This document shows positions 52,729 to 61,657 of a DNA stretch of 64,000 nucleotides, piece by piece. This DNA comes from Candidatus Onthomonas avicola (GTDB lineage: Bacteria > Bacillota > Clostridia > Oscillospirales > Oscillospiraceae). The position numbers were made by a program, and so were the translations under genes. Below the pieces are notes generated by a model. That model was not told where the DNA came from, did not search any database, and saw only the letters and a list, made by a program, of their open reading frames with translations. The number at the start of each line of letters is the position of its first letter. The stretch's first letter is position 1. The stretch is taken from NCBI GenBank assembly GCA_018710845.1, contig DVJB01000041.1:34194-98193 (forward strand). The letters are read 5' to 3'.

Positions 52729-52775
52729 AGAGCGCCGGGGCGGTCGTGCATCATGCGGCCGCCCCGGCGCTCTGT
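52729..52775. terminator. Bidirectional terminator
   Basis: AGAGCGCCGGGGCGG...CCGCCCCGGCGCTCTGTGTT between convergent genes. Confidence 0.75.
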
Positions 52776-52779
52776 GTTC

Positions 52780-53664
52780 TCAGCTGTCCTGATGGATCTG
52801 CCGCGCGATCGCCTGTCCGGCGCGGGTCCCGGCGATGCCGCCGAGGGCGGTCTCCCGCAGCGTGGTGGGCAGGCTCTTGCCCACGCGGTACATCGCCTCG
52901 AGCACCTCGTCCGGGGGAATGGGGCAGTCCATCCCCGCTAGGGCCAGGTCTGCCGAGAGCATGGCGTTGACCGCCTGGGAGGCATTGCGCTGCGCGCAGG
53001 GGATCTGTACCAGCCCGGCGATCGGATCGCAGACCAGCCCCATCATATTGATCAGCGCGTGGCTCATCGCCGTGAGGCTCTGCTCCGGTGTGCCGCCCAT
53101 CAGGTAGACGGCCGCTGCGGCCGCCATCGCTGCGGCCGCCCCGCACTCAGCCTGGCAGCCGCCCTCCGCGCCGGAGACGGTGGCATTCTGCGTGATCACC
53201 GCCCCGACGCCGCTGGCGATGACGAGCGCCTCCAGGACGGTCCGGCGCGGCAGGCCGCGCTCCTCCTCCAGCGTGAGCAGGACAGCGGGCACAATGCCGC
53301 AGGCGCCCGCCGTCGGCATGGCGCACACCCGCCCCATCGAGGCGTTGGCCTCGCTGCAGGAGAGGGCGCGGGCCATCATCCGGTTGAGCATGGGGCCGCA
53401 GAGCGTCTCGCCGCGCGCGGCGTAATCCCGCTGCGCCTTGGCCGCGCCGGAGATCAGGGTGGGACGGCCGGTGTGGCCCATCAGCGGAGCCTCCAGGGCC
53501 TTGGCGGCTGCGGCGGCCATGATCTCATACCGCCGGCCCATCCGCTGGAAGATGGCCTCCTCGTCCTGGCCGGTGAGCTCCGTCTCCTCGGCGCAGACGG
53601 CCTTCCAGAGCGGCCAGTTCCGCTCCCGGCAGAGGGAGAGCATGCTGTCAAAATGAGAGTACAT
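52780..53664 (-). CDS. sdaAA: L-serine dehydratase, iron-sulfur-dependent, alpha subunit
   Basis: MPTAGACGIVPAVLLTL, GAEGGCQAECGAAAAMAAAA, GLVCDPIAGLVQIPCAQRNA; start inferred at 53664. Confidence 0.96.
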   Translation of the reverse strand: MYSHFDSMLSLCRERNWPLWKAVCAEETELTGQDEEAIFQRMGRRYEIMAAAAAKALEAPLMGHTGRPTLISGAAKAQRDYAARGETLCGPMLNRMMARALSCSEANASMGRVCAMPTAGACGIVPAVLLTLEEERGLPRRTVLEALVIASGVGAVITQNATVSGAEGGCQAECGAAAAMAAAAAVYLMGGTPEQSLTAMSHALINMMGLVCDPIAGLVQIPCAQRNASQAVNAMLSADLALAGMDCPIPPDEVLEAMYRVGKSLPTTLRETALGGIAGTRAGQAIARQIHQDS

Positions 53665-53699
53665 CGTCGTTTCCTCCAACCTTGCGTATACCGGCGCGC

Positions 53700-54371
53700 T
53701 CAGGCCTCGGCGGGGTTGATGACCAGCGCGGTCTGCACGCCGAAGAGCCGTGTGAGATTTTGCTGAATAAAGTCGGGGATGGGGGAATCCGTCTCGATCA
53801 CTGCGCAGGCCAGGCCGCCCTTGGCATTGCGGCTGCATTTCATCACGGCAATATTGATATTGCAATAGGCCAGCTCGCTGGAGATGCGGCTGAGCATGCT
53901 CGGCCGGTCCTCATAGATCACCAGCAGGGTGGGAAGGTCTAGCGTCAGCTCGGTACGGATGCCGTCGATGCTGGTGATGAGCACCCGCCCGCCGCCGATG
54001 GAGCTGCCGATCACCTCCGTGGTCGAGCCGTCCTCCAGCGTGAAGCGGATGGAGACGGAGTTCTCGTGTGAGTCTCCCAGATCAGTGGGGTAGAAGTCGT
54101 AGGTAATGCCCCGCTCCTCGGCGAGCCGGAAGGACTGGCGCATCTCCTCGTCGTCCTGGTGCAGGCCAAGCACACCGCCCACCAACGCCAGGTCGGTCCC
54201 GTGGCCTCGATAGGTGCGCGCGAACGAGCCGTGCAGGCCGAAGGAGACGTGCGTGAACGGCTGGCGCAGCAGCAGCGTGGCCAGACGCCCCAGCCGGGCC
54301 GCCCCGGCGGTGTGGGAGCTGGACGGGCCGACCATGACGGGGCCGGCCACCTCAAAGATACTCACAACCAT
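53700..54371 (-). CDS. sdaAB: L-serine dehydratase, iron-sulfur-dependent, beta subunit
   Basis: FEVAGPVMVGPSSSHTAGAARLG; C-terminal ACT domain LLVIYEDRPSMLSRISSELAYCNINIAVM. Confidence 0.96.
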   Translation of the reverse strand: MVVSIFEVAGPVMVGPSSSHTAGAARLGRLATLLLRQPFTHVSFGLHGSFARTYRGHGTDLALVGGVLGLHQDDEEMRQSFRLAEERGITYDFYPTDLGDSHENSVSIRFTLEDGSTTEVIGSSIGGGRVLITSIDGIRTELTLDLPTLLVIYEDRPSMLSRISSELAYCNINIAVMKCSRNAKGGLACAVIETDSPIPDFIQQNLTRLFGVQTALVINPAEA

Positions 54372-54613
54372 ATCCGTTCCTCCTGCCGTGTCCGATTTGA
54401 ACCGATGATATCATGCGCAATGAACAGAGCCGCGAACCATTGCGCCTGCCTGTTTCTCCGTCAGGGCACAGCGAAGGAGTGGGCGGTCAAGCCGTGCGGT
54501 TGTTCGACAGACATTATTATAGCCCAATGGTGGCAGAGAGCACAAGAGGCGGGCGAAAAATGTCCGGCCGCCTGCGCAAAGAGGAGAGATCGTTCAGAAG
54601 TCGGGAAAAAGGA

Positions 54614-54642
54614 TTGTCTTTTTGTCACGGGTGTGGTATCCT
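54614..54642 (+). promoter_or_regulatory. Promoter of nucleotidyltransferase gene
   Basis: TTGTCT-17 bp-TATCCT. Confidence 0.55.
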
Positions 54643-54676
54643 GAACCCGCAACCAAGTATCAGGAGGAAAGAAGAC

Positions 54677-55627
54677 ATGCATTCTACTGACGCGGCGGGG
54701 ATTTCTACGGCTCTGGTCATTATGGCCGCCGGGCTCGGCTCCCGCTTCGGGGGCGGGATCAAGCAGCTGGAGCCGGTGGGCCCCAACGGCGAGATTATTA
54801 TGGATTATTCTATCCACGACGCCATGGAGGCCGGTTTTGACCGGATTGTGTTTATTATTCGAAAGGACATGGAGCAGGCCTTTGAACGGGCCATCGGCGG
54901 ACGGATCAAAGCCGTCTGTGCGCGCCGCGCCGTCCGCGTGGATTACGCATTTCAGGAGCTGGAGGACCTGCCGGAGGGCTTCTCCCTGCCGGAGGGGCGC
55001 TCAAAGCCCTGGGGAACCGGACAGGCGGTGCTCGCCTGCCGCGGGAAGCTGGACTGTCCCTTTGTGGTCATCAACGCGGACGACTATTACGGGAAAGAGG
55101 CGTTCCGTCTCCTGAGAGCCTATCTGCTCGCGCCGCACGCGGACGGCGCGCTGTCGCTGTGTATGGCGGGCTTTATCCTGCGCAACACGCTCAGCGAGCA
55201 CGGCAGCGTCACCCGCGGCATCTGCCAGGTGGATGACAACCTGCGCCTTCAGACCGTGAAGGAGACCAAGTTTATCGTCAAGACAGCGGACGGCGCCGGC
55301 GTCCAGGACGGAGACCGCGTGATTCCGCTGGACGCGGACAGCCGCGTGTCGATGAATATGTGGGGCCTCACGCCGGAGATTCTGCCGGTGCTGGAGAGGG
55401 AATTCGGCGCTTTCCTCGCCGGGATGACCGACCCGCTCAAGGACGAGTTCCTGCTGCCCACCGTGATGGACAAGCTCCTGCGCGAGGGGCAGGCCACCGT
55501 CCAGGTGCTGGAGACGGGCGACAAGTGGTTTGGCGTCACCTATCGGGAGGACAAGGCCGCCGTGGTGGAGTCCTTTGCCCGGCTCGTGCGCGACGGGGTC
55601 TACGCCACCGACCTGTACAGCAGATAA
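54677..55627 (+). CDS. Sugar-phosphate/NTP nucleotidyltransferase family protein
   Basis: ALVIMAAGLGSRFGGGIKQLEPVGPNGEIIMDYSIHDA, PFVVINADDYYGKEAF; RBS AGGAGG at 54662-54667; start inferred at 54677. Confidence 0.9.
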   Translation: MHSTDAAGISTALVIMAAGLGSRFGGGIKQLEPVGPNGEIIMDYSIHDAMEAGFDRIVFIIRKDMEQAFERAIGGRIKAVCARRAVRVDYAFQELEDLPEGFSLPEGRSKPWGTGQAVLACRGKLDCPFVVINADDYYGKEAFRLLRAYLLAPHADGALSLCMAGFILRNTLSEHGSVTRGICQVDDNLRLQTVKETKFIVKTADGAGVQDGDRVIPLDADSRVSMNMWGLTPEILPVLEREFGAFLAGMTDPLKDEFLLPTVMDKLLREGQATVQVLETGDKWFGVTYREDKAAVVESFARLVRDGVYATDLYSR

Positions 55628-55648
55628 TCTCAAAACAACAGCAGCACG

Positions 55649-55979
55649 CCCTGCAGGGTTTCTCTCCCTGCGGGGCGCTTCAGACTGTCGAAAAAGGTCT
55701 CACCGAGTTTGGCTCGAAGAGCCAAATAGAGTTTAGTTTATTTTTGGCACGGGCATGTACCCCCCAGGGGGCCTTCTCTCGCCCCTGTGGGGCGATTCAC
55801 CTTGACCGGGCCAAAAATACTGATAGTCCGACGAGTGTGCGGATTTTTAGAACAAAAATCCGTGCGCGTGGGAGGACTGCAAGCTCGCGCAAATGCTTGC
55901 ATTTGCGCGAAAGGCTGTCAAAAACACTTTTTTGACAGCCTCACGCACCCCGCAGGGTTTCTCTCCCTGCGGGGCGCTT
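55649..55979. repeat. Multi-hairpin intergenic element, copy 2 (complete, opposite orientation), bracketed by 32-bp direct repeats
   Basis: CCCYGCAGGGTTTCTCTCCCTGCGGGGCGCTT at 55649-55680 and 55948-55979 (31/32 identical). The interior reverse complement aligns with copy 3 over about 135 bp and structurally with copy 1. Confidence 0.85.
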
Positions 55980-55995
55980 GTGTGATTTGAGGGTG

Positions 55996-56748
55996 TTACA
56001 GCACCTCGACACCGTGCTCACGGCACGCGTCGAGCAGATCGGGCGGCAGCTCGCCGTCAGAGATGAGGAGATCGATCTCGTCCAGGCCACAGATGGAAAA
56101 TGTGCGCCGGAAGCCCACCTTGCTGCTATCCATCAGCACGATGACCCGCTCGGCCCGGGCCATGGCGGCCCGCTTAAGCCGTGCCTCCTCCTCCATACCG
56201 CAGGAGAAGCCGGCGTCCGGGTGATAATTGGTCACGCCGAGGAAGCAGAGGTCAAAGCTCAGCTGCCGCAACACGTCAATGCTCCGGCTGCCGCACAGGC
56301 TCATGCTGTAGCGATTGAGCACGCCGCCGGGGAGGGAGACCTGCGCGCGCTCCAGCCGGGCCAGCTCGGAGGCGCAGCTCAGGCTGTTGGTGAAGATGAG
56401 GTAGCGCTCATCCGGCAGGAGGTGGGCAAGCGCCGTGGTCGTACTGCCGGAGTCCAGAAAAAAGGAGGAGTCGGGGCGGACGAGACGGGCGGCCTTCTGC
56501 GCGATCAGCTCCTTTGCGGCCGGATTGCGCACAACCCGCCGCCCGAGCAGGTCGTCCGTGCCGACCACCAGCTCTACCGATCGTGCGCCCCCGTGGACGC
56601 GCACAATCCGGTGGCTCTGGTCCAGCGCCTTCAGGTCGGTGCGCAGCGTCATGTCGGACACGTTGGGAAAGGCGGCCTTGAGCTGGGCAAAGGTGACGCT
56701 GCCCTTGCGGTTGATCAGCTCGACAATGGCCTCCCGTCTCTCTTCCAT
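55996..56748 (-). CDS. DeoR/GlpR-family transcriptional regulator
   Basis: MEERREAIVELINRKGSVTFAQLKAAFPNVSDMTLRTDLKALDQ; sensor domain DSGSTTTALAHLLPDE. Confidence 0.94.
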   Translation of the reverse strand: MEERREAIVELINRKGSVTFAQLKAAFPNVSDMTLRTDLKALDQSHRIVRVHGGARSVELVVGTDDLLGRRVVRNPAAKELIAQKAARLVRPDSSFFLDSGSTTTALAHLLPDERYLIFTNSLSCASELARLERAQVSLPGGVLNRYSMSLCGSRSIDVLRQLSFDLCFLGVTNYHPDAGFSCGMEEEARLKRAAMARAERVIVLMDSSKVGFRRTFSICGLDEIDLLISDGELPPDLLDACREHGVEVL

Positions 56749-56784
56749 CCGGATTCCTCCTTGGATTCTCGCGGGGGGAGAAGA

Positions 56785-58047
56785 TTACTCCTCCACCCAG
56801 TGCGCGAGCAGATACTCCTCCGCCTCCGGGCACCAGAGACCGTTGTGCGCGTCCACGATGTCGGCCAGGGCGAGGAAGCGGGGGTCCTCGGCGCCCTTGG
56901 CGCGCAGGTCAGTCAGTGCGGTCAGCGGCATGGAGATGTGAGTGTAGATCAGCTTCTTCCCGCCGGGAATCTTCGGCAGGTTCAGGGTGGTCTCGGCGGC
57001 ACAGTCCAGGCCGCCGATGTGCGTGACCATCACGGCGGGGTTGATGCGGTGCGCGGCGGTCAGCTCGAGCGATTCGATCATGTCCGCCGTGTTGCCGCCG
57101 GTGGTCCCCATGACGTGGGTAGAGTTGTAATGCACGTCGTAGAAGTTCATCTTGGCGGAGAACTTGGTATCCGTCGGCCCGGCGAAGAAGTTCAGGCAGC
57201 CGTCCCGGCCGAGCACGTCGGAGGCAAGCTCCACCACCGCCGCCACCGGCGCGTAGCAGAACACGTCGTCAAAGCCGGTCCCGCCGGTCAGCTCCCGCAG
57301 CTCCGCCGCGGCGTCCGCCATGCCTGCGGTGTTGACAAAGTGCAGCTCAATGCCGTCCTTTGCGGCCTCCTCCGGGGGAAAGAGGGCGGCGGCACGGTCC
57401 AGCCGGTCCTGGTTCAGGTCGGTGACCACCACCATGGAGGGGCGCACATCGCGGTGCAGGGCGTAGGTGAGCGCGCCCAGGCCCATCGGCCCCGCCCCGG
57501 CCAGGATGGCGAGCTTGCCGCCGGCCTTGATGCCCATCTCGTGGTGATAGACGCCCATCTTGGTGTGGTAGTTGGCGTTGAACGCGCCGATGCTGCAGGA
57601 CATCGGCTCAGCCAGCGACGCCTCGTAGTACGCGCGACCCTTGTATTCCAGCAGGCAGCCGAGCTCCATCACCTCCGGCGGGATGATGCAGTAGGTCGCG
57701 TCGCCGCCGAAGAACTCATAGGAATAGCCCGGAGACCACATCGTGCCCTTGTAGTTGAGCGCGGGCTGGAGGGTAAACTTCATTCCGGGGCGGAACTTGC
57801 CCTCGTGGAGTTTGCCCACCTTGACGATATCGCCGGCAAACTCGTGGCCCATAATGGCAGGGTGCTCCGCCACGTCGTCGTGTACGCGCTTGTGTGCCTC
57901 GCCGAGAATGGCGCACTTGTAGGTGGACATACAGATACTATCCGAGATTACCTTGACCAGAATTTCGTCGTCCCGAATCTCGGGCAGCTCAAACTCGTCC
58001 AGCCGGAGGTCGCGCGCGCCGTGCAGGCGAACCGCTTTCACTTTCAT
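56785..58047 (-). CDS. Zinc-dependent MDR dehydrogenase (L-sorbose-1-phosphate reductase/hexitol-phosphate dehydrogenase-like)
   Basis: GHEFAGDIVKVG, AILAGAGPMGLGALTYAL (Rossmann), DVHYNSTHVMGTTGGNTADM. Confidence 0.85.
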   Translation of the reverse strand: MKVKAVRLHGARDLRLDEFELPEIRDDEILVKVISDSICMSTYKCAILGEAHKRVHDDVAEHPAIMGHEFAGDIVKVGKLHEGKFRPGMKFTLQPALNYKGTMWSPGYSYEFFGGDATYCIIPPEVMELGCLLEYKGRAYYEASLAEPMSCSIGAFNANYHTKMGVYHHEMGIKAGGKLAILAGAGPMGLGALTYALHRDVRPSMVVVTDLNQDRLDRAAALFPPEEAAKDGIELHFVNTAGMADAAAELRELTGGTGFDDVFCYAPVAAVVELASDVLGRDGCLNFFAGPTDTKFSAKMNFYDVHYNSTHVMGTTGGNTADMIESLELTAAHRINPAVMVTHIGGLDCAAETTLNLPKIPGGKKLIYTHISMPLTALTDLRAKGAEDPRFLALADIVDAHNGLWCPEAEEYLLAHWVEE

Positions 58048-58102
58048 GATAAAACTTCCTTTCTATTATAACGACAATGGATAGCCCTGGCAAGAGGGCG
58101 CG

Positions 58103-59032
58103 TCACAGGGGACGGAAGCGTACCCGTTCCATCAGGGGCAGGATGTCCGCCCGTTCGGCGGCCTGGCTGCCGCTGCACATCACATTGGCCGCGCCGGTGG
58201 CCATGCTCAGCCGGACGGTTTCCTCCATCGGGAGGCCACGGTCGAGCGCGTAGGCCAGGGCGGCGACGACGCTGTCCCCCGCGCCGACCGTGCTGCCCAC
58301 GGGGACCTTCAGCCCCTCGGCGTAGAGCACCCGGCCGCGCGAGACAAAGAGCGCACCCTTGGACCCGAGCGAGACGACGACCTGTTCCAGCCCATCCTCC
58401 AGCAGCGCGGCGGCCGCGGCGGCCAGTTCCTCCAGTGTCTCGAGCGGGCGGCCGGCGAGCCGGGAGAGCTCGTCATTGTTCGGCTTGGCGAGGTAGGGGG
58501 CGGCCTTCAGCCCGGCGCGCAGCGGTTCTCCGTCCGCGTCCAGGAAGACCCGCGCGCCCGCCGCGCGGCAGGCGGCAATCCAACCGGCGTAGGTGTCCGG
58601 CGGCGCGCCCTTGGGAAGGCTCCCGGAGAGGACGACGAGGTCGCCCGCCTGGAGCTTGGCGGTCAGGCGGGCGAGCAGCGCGTCAAGCTGCTCGGCGGAG
58701 ACCTCCAAGCCGGGTTCATTGATGTCAGTGTTGGTGTGGCCGACCGGGTCCACCACCTTCAGGTTGGTACGCGTCTCGCCGGGGACAAAGGTGAGGTCGG
58801 CGCGAAGACCGAGTGCCTCGACCGCCTTGGCGATTGCCTGGCCGGTGCCGCCGCCCAAGATGGCGAGAATTTCGCTCTCGCCGCCCAGCTTGGCGATTAC
58901 CTTGGAGACGTTGATGCCCTTTCCGCCCGGGTCCACCCGCAGGGCGGTGATCCGGTTGACCGTCCCGACGGCAAAGGACGGAATCTCGACGGTCTTATCC
59001 AGGGCAGGGTTGAGTGTGACGGTGTAGATCAT
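58103..59032 (-). CDS. PfkB-type 1-phosphofructokinase / tagatose-6-phosphate kinase family
   Basis: MIYTVTLNPALDKTVEIPSFAVG, GGKGINVSKVIAKLGGES, GSTVGAGDSVVAALAYAL; start inferred at 59032. Confidence 0.92.
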   Translation of the reverse strand: MIYTVTLNPALDKTVEIPSFAVGTVNRITALRVDPGGKGINVSKVIAKLGGESEILAILGGGTGQAIAKAVEALGLRADLTFVPGETRTNLKVVDPVGHTNTDINEPGLEVSAEQLDALLARLTAKLQAGDLVVLSGSLPKGAPPDTYAGWIAACRAAGARVFLDADGEPLRAGLKAAPYLAKPNNDELSRLAGRPLETLEELAAAAAALLEDGLEQVVVSLGSKGALFVSRGRVLYAEGLKVPVGSTVGAGDSVVAALAYALDRGLPMEETVRLSMATGAANVMCSGSQAAERADILPLMERVRFRPL

Positions 59033-59106
59033 GGCGAACCTCCGCAAGTGCGCGATATCGATTGACGGGTCCATGAAGCAAAGCTGTTGTTCCGAAAGCT
59101 GATCCT

Positions 59107-59135
59107 ATAATAGCAACAGAAATTAAATCTGTCAA
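59107..59135 (-). promoter_or_regulatory. Promoter of pfkB-like / MDR / DeoR operon
   Basis: Minus strand TTGACA-17 bp-TATTAT. Confidence 0.85.
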
Positions 59136-59204
59136 TTGTTAAAACAACAAAAATGAGGCGGAATCATTTGACGAAATTGCACAAACAACAGCTATCAACT
59201 GTTG
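59136..59204 (-). promoter_or_regulatory. Putative DeoR/GlpR operators
   Basis: TTGTT-AA-AACAA (59136-59147) abutting the -35 and CAACAG-CTATCAA-CTGTTG (59186-59204). Confidence 0.45.
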
Positions 59205-59213
59205 AATCAAAAG

Positions 59214-59253
59214 TAAGACAGGAGACCCAAGCGGCCTCCTGTCTCATTTTTAT
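59214..59253. terminator. Terminator downstream of mtlR-like gene
   Basis: AGACAGGAG...CTCCTGTCT hairpin, T-rich on both sides. Confidence 0.65.
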
Positions 59254-59268
59254 AATGTATGGCAGGCA

Positions 59269-61329
59269 TCACAGCCGTGACTGCCGCCACTGCTGCCGCA
59301 GCGCGCGGCGGAAGCGGATGCTCAGCCCGTGCTCCAGAATGGCGGAGGCCTGGCGCACATTCCCAGCGCGCAGGGCGCACATCAGCTCCGGCTGTTCGAT
59401 CAAAATCTCGCTCACCCCGCGCATGATATGGTCGGCCATCTCGTCTGCCTCCGGGGCAAGGAGGACGAGCGCACCGGAGCACGGCCCGCTGCCGAGCGTC
59501 AGCGGCGGCTCGGCGTGCAGATAGCCGAACCGGCAGCCGCGCACTGCCGATGTCTTGCAGTGCAGCAGCAGTGCCTCGAGCGGACGGATATAGGTGCTGC
59601 TCAGCCGTTCCCGGCGCAGGAGGGCCTCTTCCACGGCCCGCTGGTCCTCCGGCGTGCCGCAGAAGAGCGCGGCCGCGCGTCGGATGAGCTGCTCACGTGT
59701 GCGCAGGAAGGGGGCGGTCTGGATGCGAAGCGTCTCCAACAGCTCGAGCAGCGCCCCGCTGGACTCGAGGGTATAGCGCAGCGCGTCCGGCTGGAAGACC
59801 GGTTCCGGCTCCGCCGCCGCGCGGTGCGCCGCGCGCAGCCGGTCCAATCGCTCCCGCAGGCGGGCGATGTCCTGTTCGCGCAGAATGGGACTCACGCACA
59901 CATAGGGAAACGCGGTCTGCAGCGGTACGGTGGAGACGATCAGGTCTACGCCCATGCCGGCCAGGTCGCGCCGCGGCAAGTCGCGCACGGAGCAGCAGTC
60001 GAGCACCTGCAGCTGCGGAAATTCCTTCTGGAGCTGGGAGAAGAGGAAGCGGCTGGTAGAAATGCCGTAGGGACAGACCACCAGCGCCCGCAGCACCATC
60101 TGTGCCGCGCTGTCCTGCTCGAGCACCGCGCCGAAGTGCATGGTGAGAAAGCCGGCCTCTCCGTCCGGAATATTGGGCAGGCCGAAGCGCGTCTGCACCC
60201 GGTCGCAGGCCTGGCGCACAGCCAGCCACCACGGGCGGTATTCCGTCTGAATCAGCTCCAGATGGGGATTTTCCAGCCGGTTTCCCTGCCGCAGCCGGTC
60301 CAGCATCGGCTCCAGGTGGGCGCACAGGTCGTCCGTCAGGGAAGGGTAGCGGGTGAGATCGACACCGAGCGCTTCCGAGACCTCCTCCACCAGACAGACG
60401 GCCAGATGGCGCAGGTCGAGCAGACGCGCGTCCGACCAGTCCTCCTCCGGGCCGCCGAAGCGCAGCGGCCGCAGGTGCAGGGCCAGCCGGGAGCGCTCCC
60501 CGTCCGGCAGGGCGAGCTGAAACTGGCCCTCAATCATCCGTGCGAGGATCTCCTCCGGTGCGTCCGGAGAGAGTCCCGGCGCGCCGCCGGGGGAGAGCGT
60601 GCCGTGCTGGACCTGCCAGATGACCAGAGAGATGTGGATGGCCAGCGCAAGAAAGCCGGTATCGGAAAAGGGTTGCGGACAGCCGTCCTCAAACCGCTCC
60701 AGTAGCTGCCAGACCGGCCGGGTGAGCTGCTGGTCCAATACGGCGGGCAGGACACCGTCTTCCAGCGCCATCTGCAGCTCCTGCTGCGGGAGCTGGCCGC
60801 GAATCAGAGCGGCGGCCGCCCGCCGCTGCCGGCTGGGTGTGCCTGAGAGCCAGACGCCGACGCCGGGCCTTCTGTTGAGCGCAATCCCGTAGGGGGACAA
60901 AAAATCGCGCAGCCAGTCCAGGTCACCGGAGAGCGTCTGCTCCGAGACGGAGAGGGTACGGGAGAGGGCGTAGGACTTCACCGGCTCCCGACAGGCGAGC
61001 AGCTCGAGCAGCAGCCGCTGCCGCCGCACCTGGGGAGCGGGGGCGGCGGGGCCTGCGCCCTCCCGCAGCAGTGCCAGCAGCTGCGCGCGCCGCTGGGGCG
61101 GTTCGTCGAGCAGCAGGCCCTGCCCGGGGCTGCGGAGAAAGCGGTATCCCGCCTCGGAGCACCAGCGCTCCAGACCGGGCAGCTCGCGCAGCACGGTGCG
61201 CCGGCTGATGCCCACACTCTGGGCCAGCGCGGCGGCGGAGAGCCACCCGCGCGGCAGCTCGGCAAGCTGTTCTGCCAGACGGCGGCCATTGGCGGAGAGG
61301 GAATCGAGCGCGTGCTCCACCGGCTGCAC
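59269..61329 (-). CDS. BglG/MtlR-family PRD-containing PTS regulator with C-terminal EIIA-like domain
   Basis: N-terminal HTH LSAAALAQSVGISRRTVLRELPGLE, two PRDs (LAIHISLVIWQ..., RLALHLRPLRF.., LTDDLCAHLEPMLDRL), EIIB-like CPYGISTSRFLFSQLQKEFP, C-terminal EIIA-like. Confidence 0.9.
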   Translation of the reverse strand: MQPVEHALDSLSANGRRLAEQLAELPRGWLSAAALAQSVGISRRTVLRELPGLERWCSEAGYRFLRSPGQGLLLDEPPQRRAQLLALLREGAGPAAPAPQVRRQRLLLELLACREPVKSYALSRTLSVSEQTLSGDLDWLRDFLSPYGIALNRRPGVGVWLSGTPSRQRRAAAALIRGQLPQQELQMALEDGVLPAVLDQQLTRPVWQLLERFEDGCPQPFSDTGFLALAIHISLVIWQVQHGTLSPGGAPGLSPDAPEEILARMIEGQFQLALPDGERSRLALHLRPLRFGGPEEDWSDARLLDLRHLAVCLVEEVSEALGVDLTRYPSLTDDLCAHLEPMLDRLRQGNRLENPHLELIQTEYRPWWLAVRQACDRVQTRFGLPNIPDGEAGFLTMHFGAVLEQDSAAQMVLRALVVCPYGISTSRFLFSQLQKEFPQLQVLDCCSVRDLPRRDLAGMGVDLIVSTVPLQTAFPYVCVSPILREQDIARLRERLDRLRAAHRAAAEPEPVFQPDALRYTLESSGALLELLETLRIQTAPFLRTREQLIRRAAALFCGTPEDQRAVEEALLRRERLSSTYIRPLEALLLHCKTSAVRGCRFGYLHAEPPLTLGSGPCSGALVLLAPEADEMADHIMRGVSEILIEQPELMCALRAGNVRQASAILEHGLSIRFRRALRQQWRQSRL

Positions 61330-61523
61330 CTCCTTTCTCCGGCGGCATTTCGAACGGTTCTGTAATCTGCGGTATCATGTTACTCCATTATATCATCTCG
61401 GCGCCTCCTTCACCAGACAGGAGAACAAAACAAATATTTTTTCGACGCGTAACACACGATTTTTGTGCGAGATAGACAAATGAGAGCGGCCGGATTTGCA
61501 TAAAACCACGAATAACAGCCAGT

Positions 61524-61546
61524 CTGGCACCAGCATCCGGTGCCAG
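61524..61546 (+). promoter_or_regulatory. Perfect inverted repeat upstream of PTS gene (operator or hairpin)
   Basis: CTGGCACC-AGCATCC-GGTGCCAG, followed by candidate -10 TATCTT at 61555-61560. Confidence 0.5.
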
Positions 61547-61657
61547 GGGTGTGGTATCTTTTGCTTGTCAGGTTTGCAAAAGGATGTTTTAATAAAAGCA
61601 CGAAAGCAAAGCTGGTTCCGACATCCACCATTGACCGACCAAGAGAGGAGTAATTGT

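Noticed and set aside
54413-54676. N-terminal extension of the nucleotidyltransferase ORF upstream of 54677
   Set aside because: A promoter (54614-54642) and AGGAGG RBS lie inside the extension; the conserved N-terminus AAGLGSRFGGG starts shortly after 54677.
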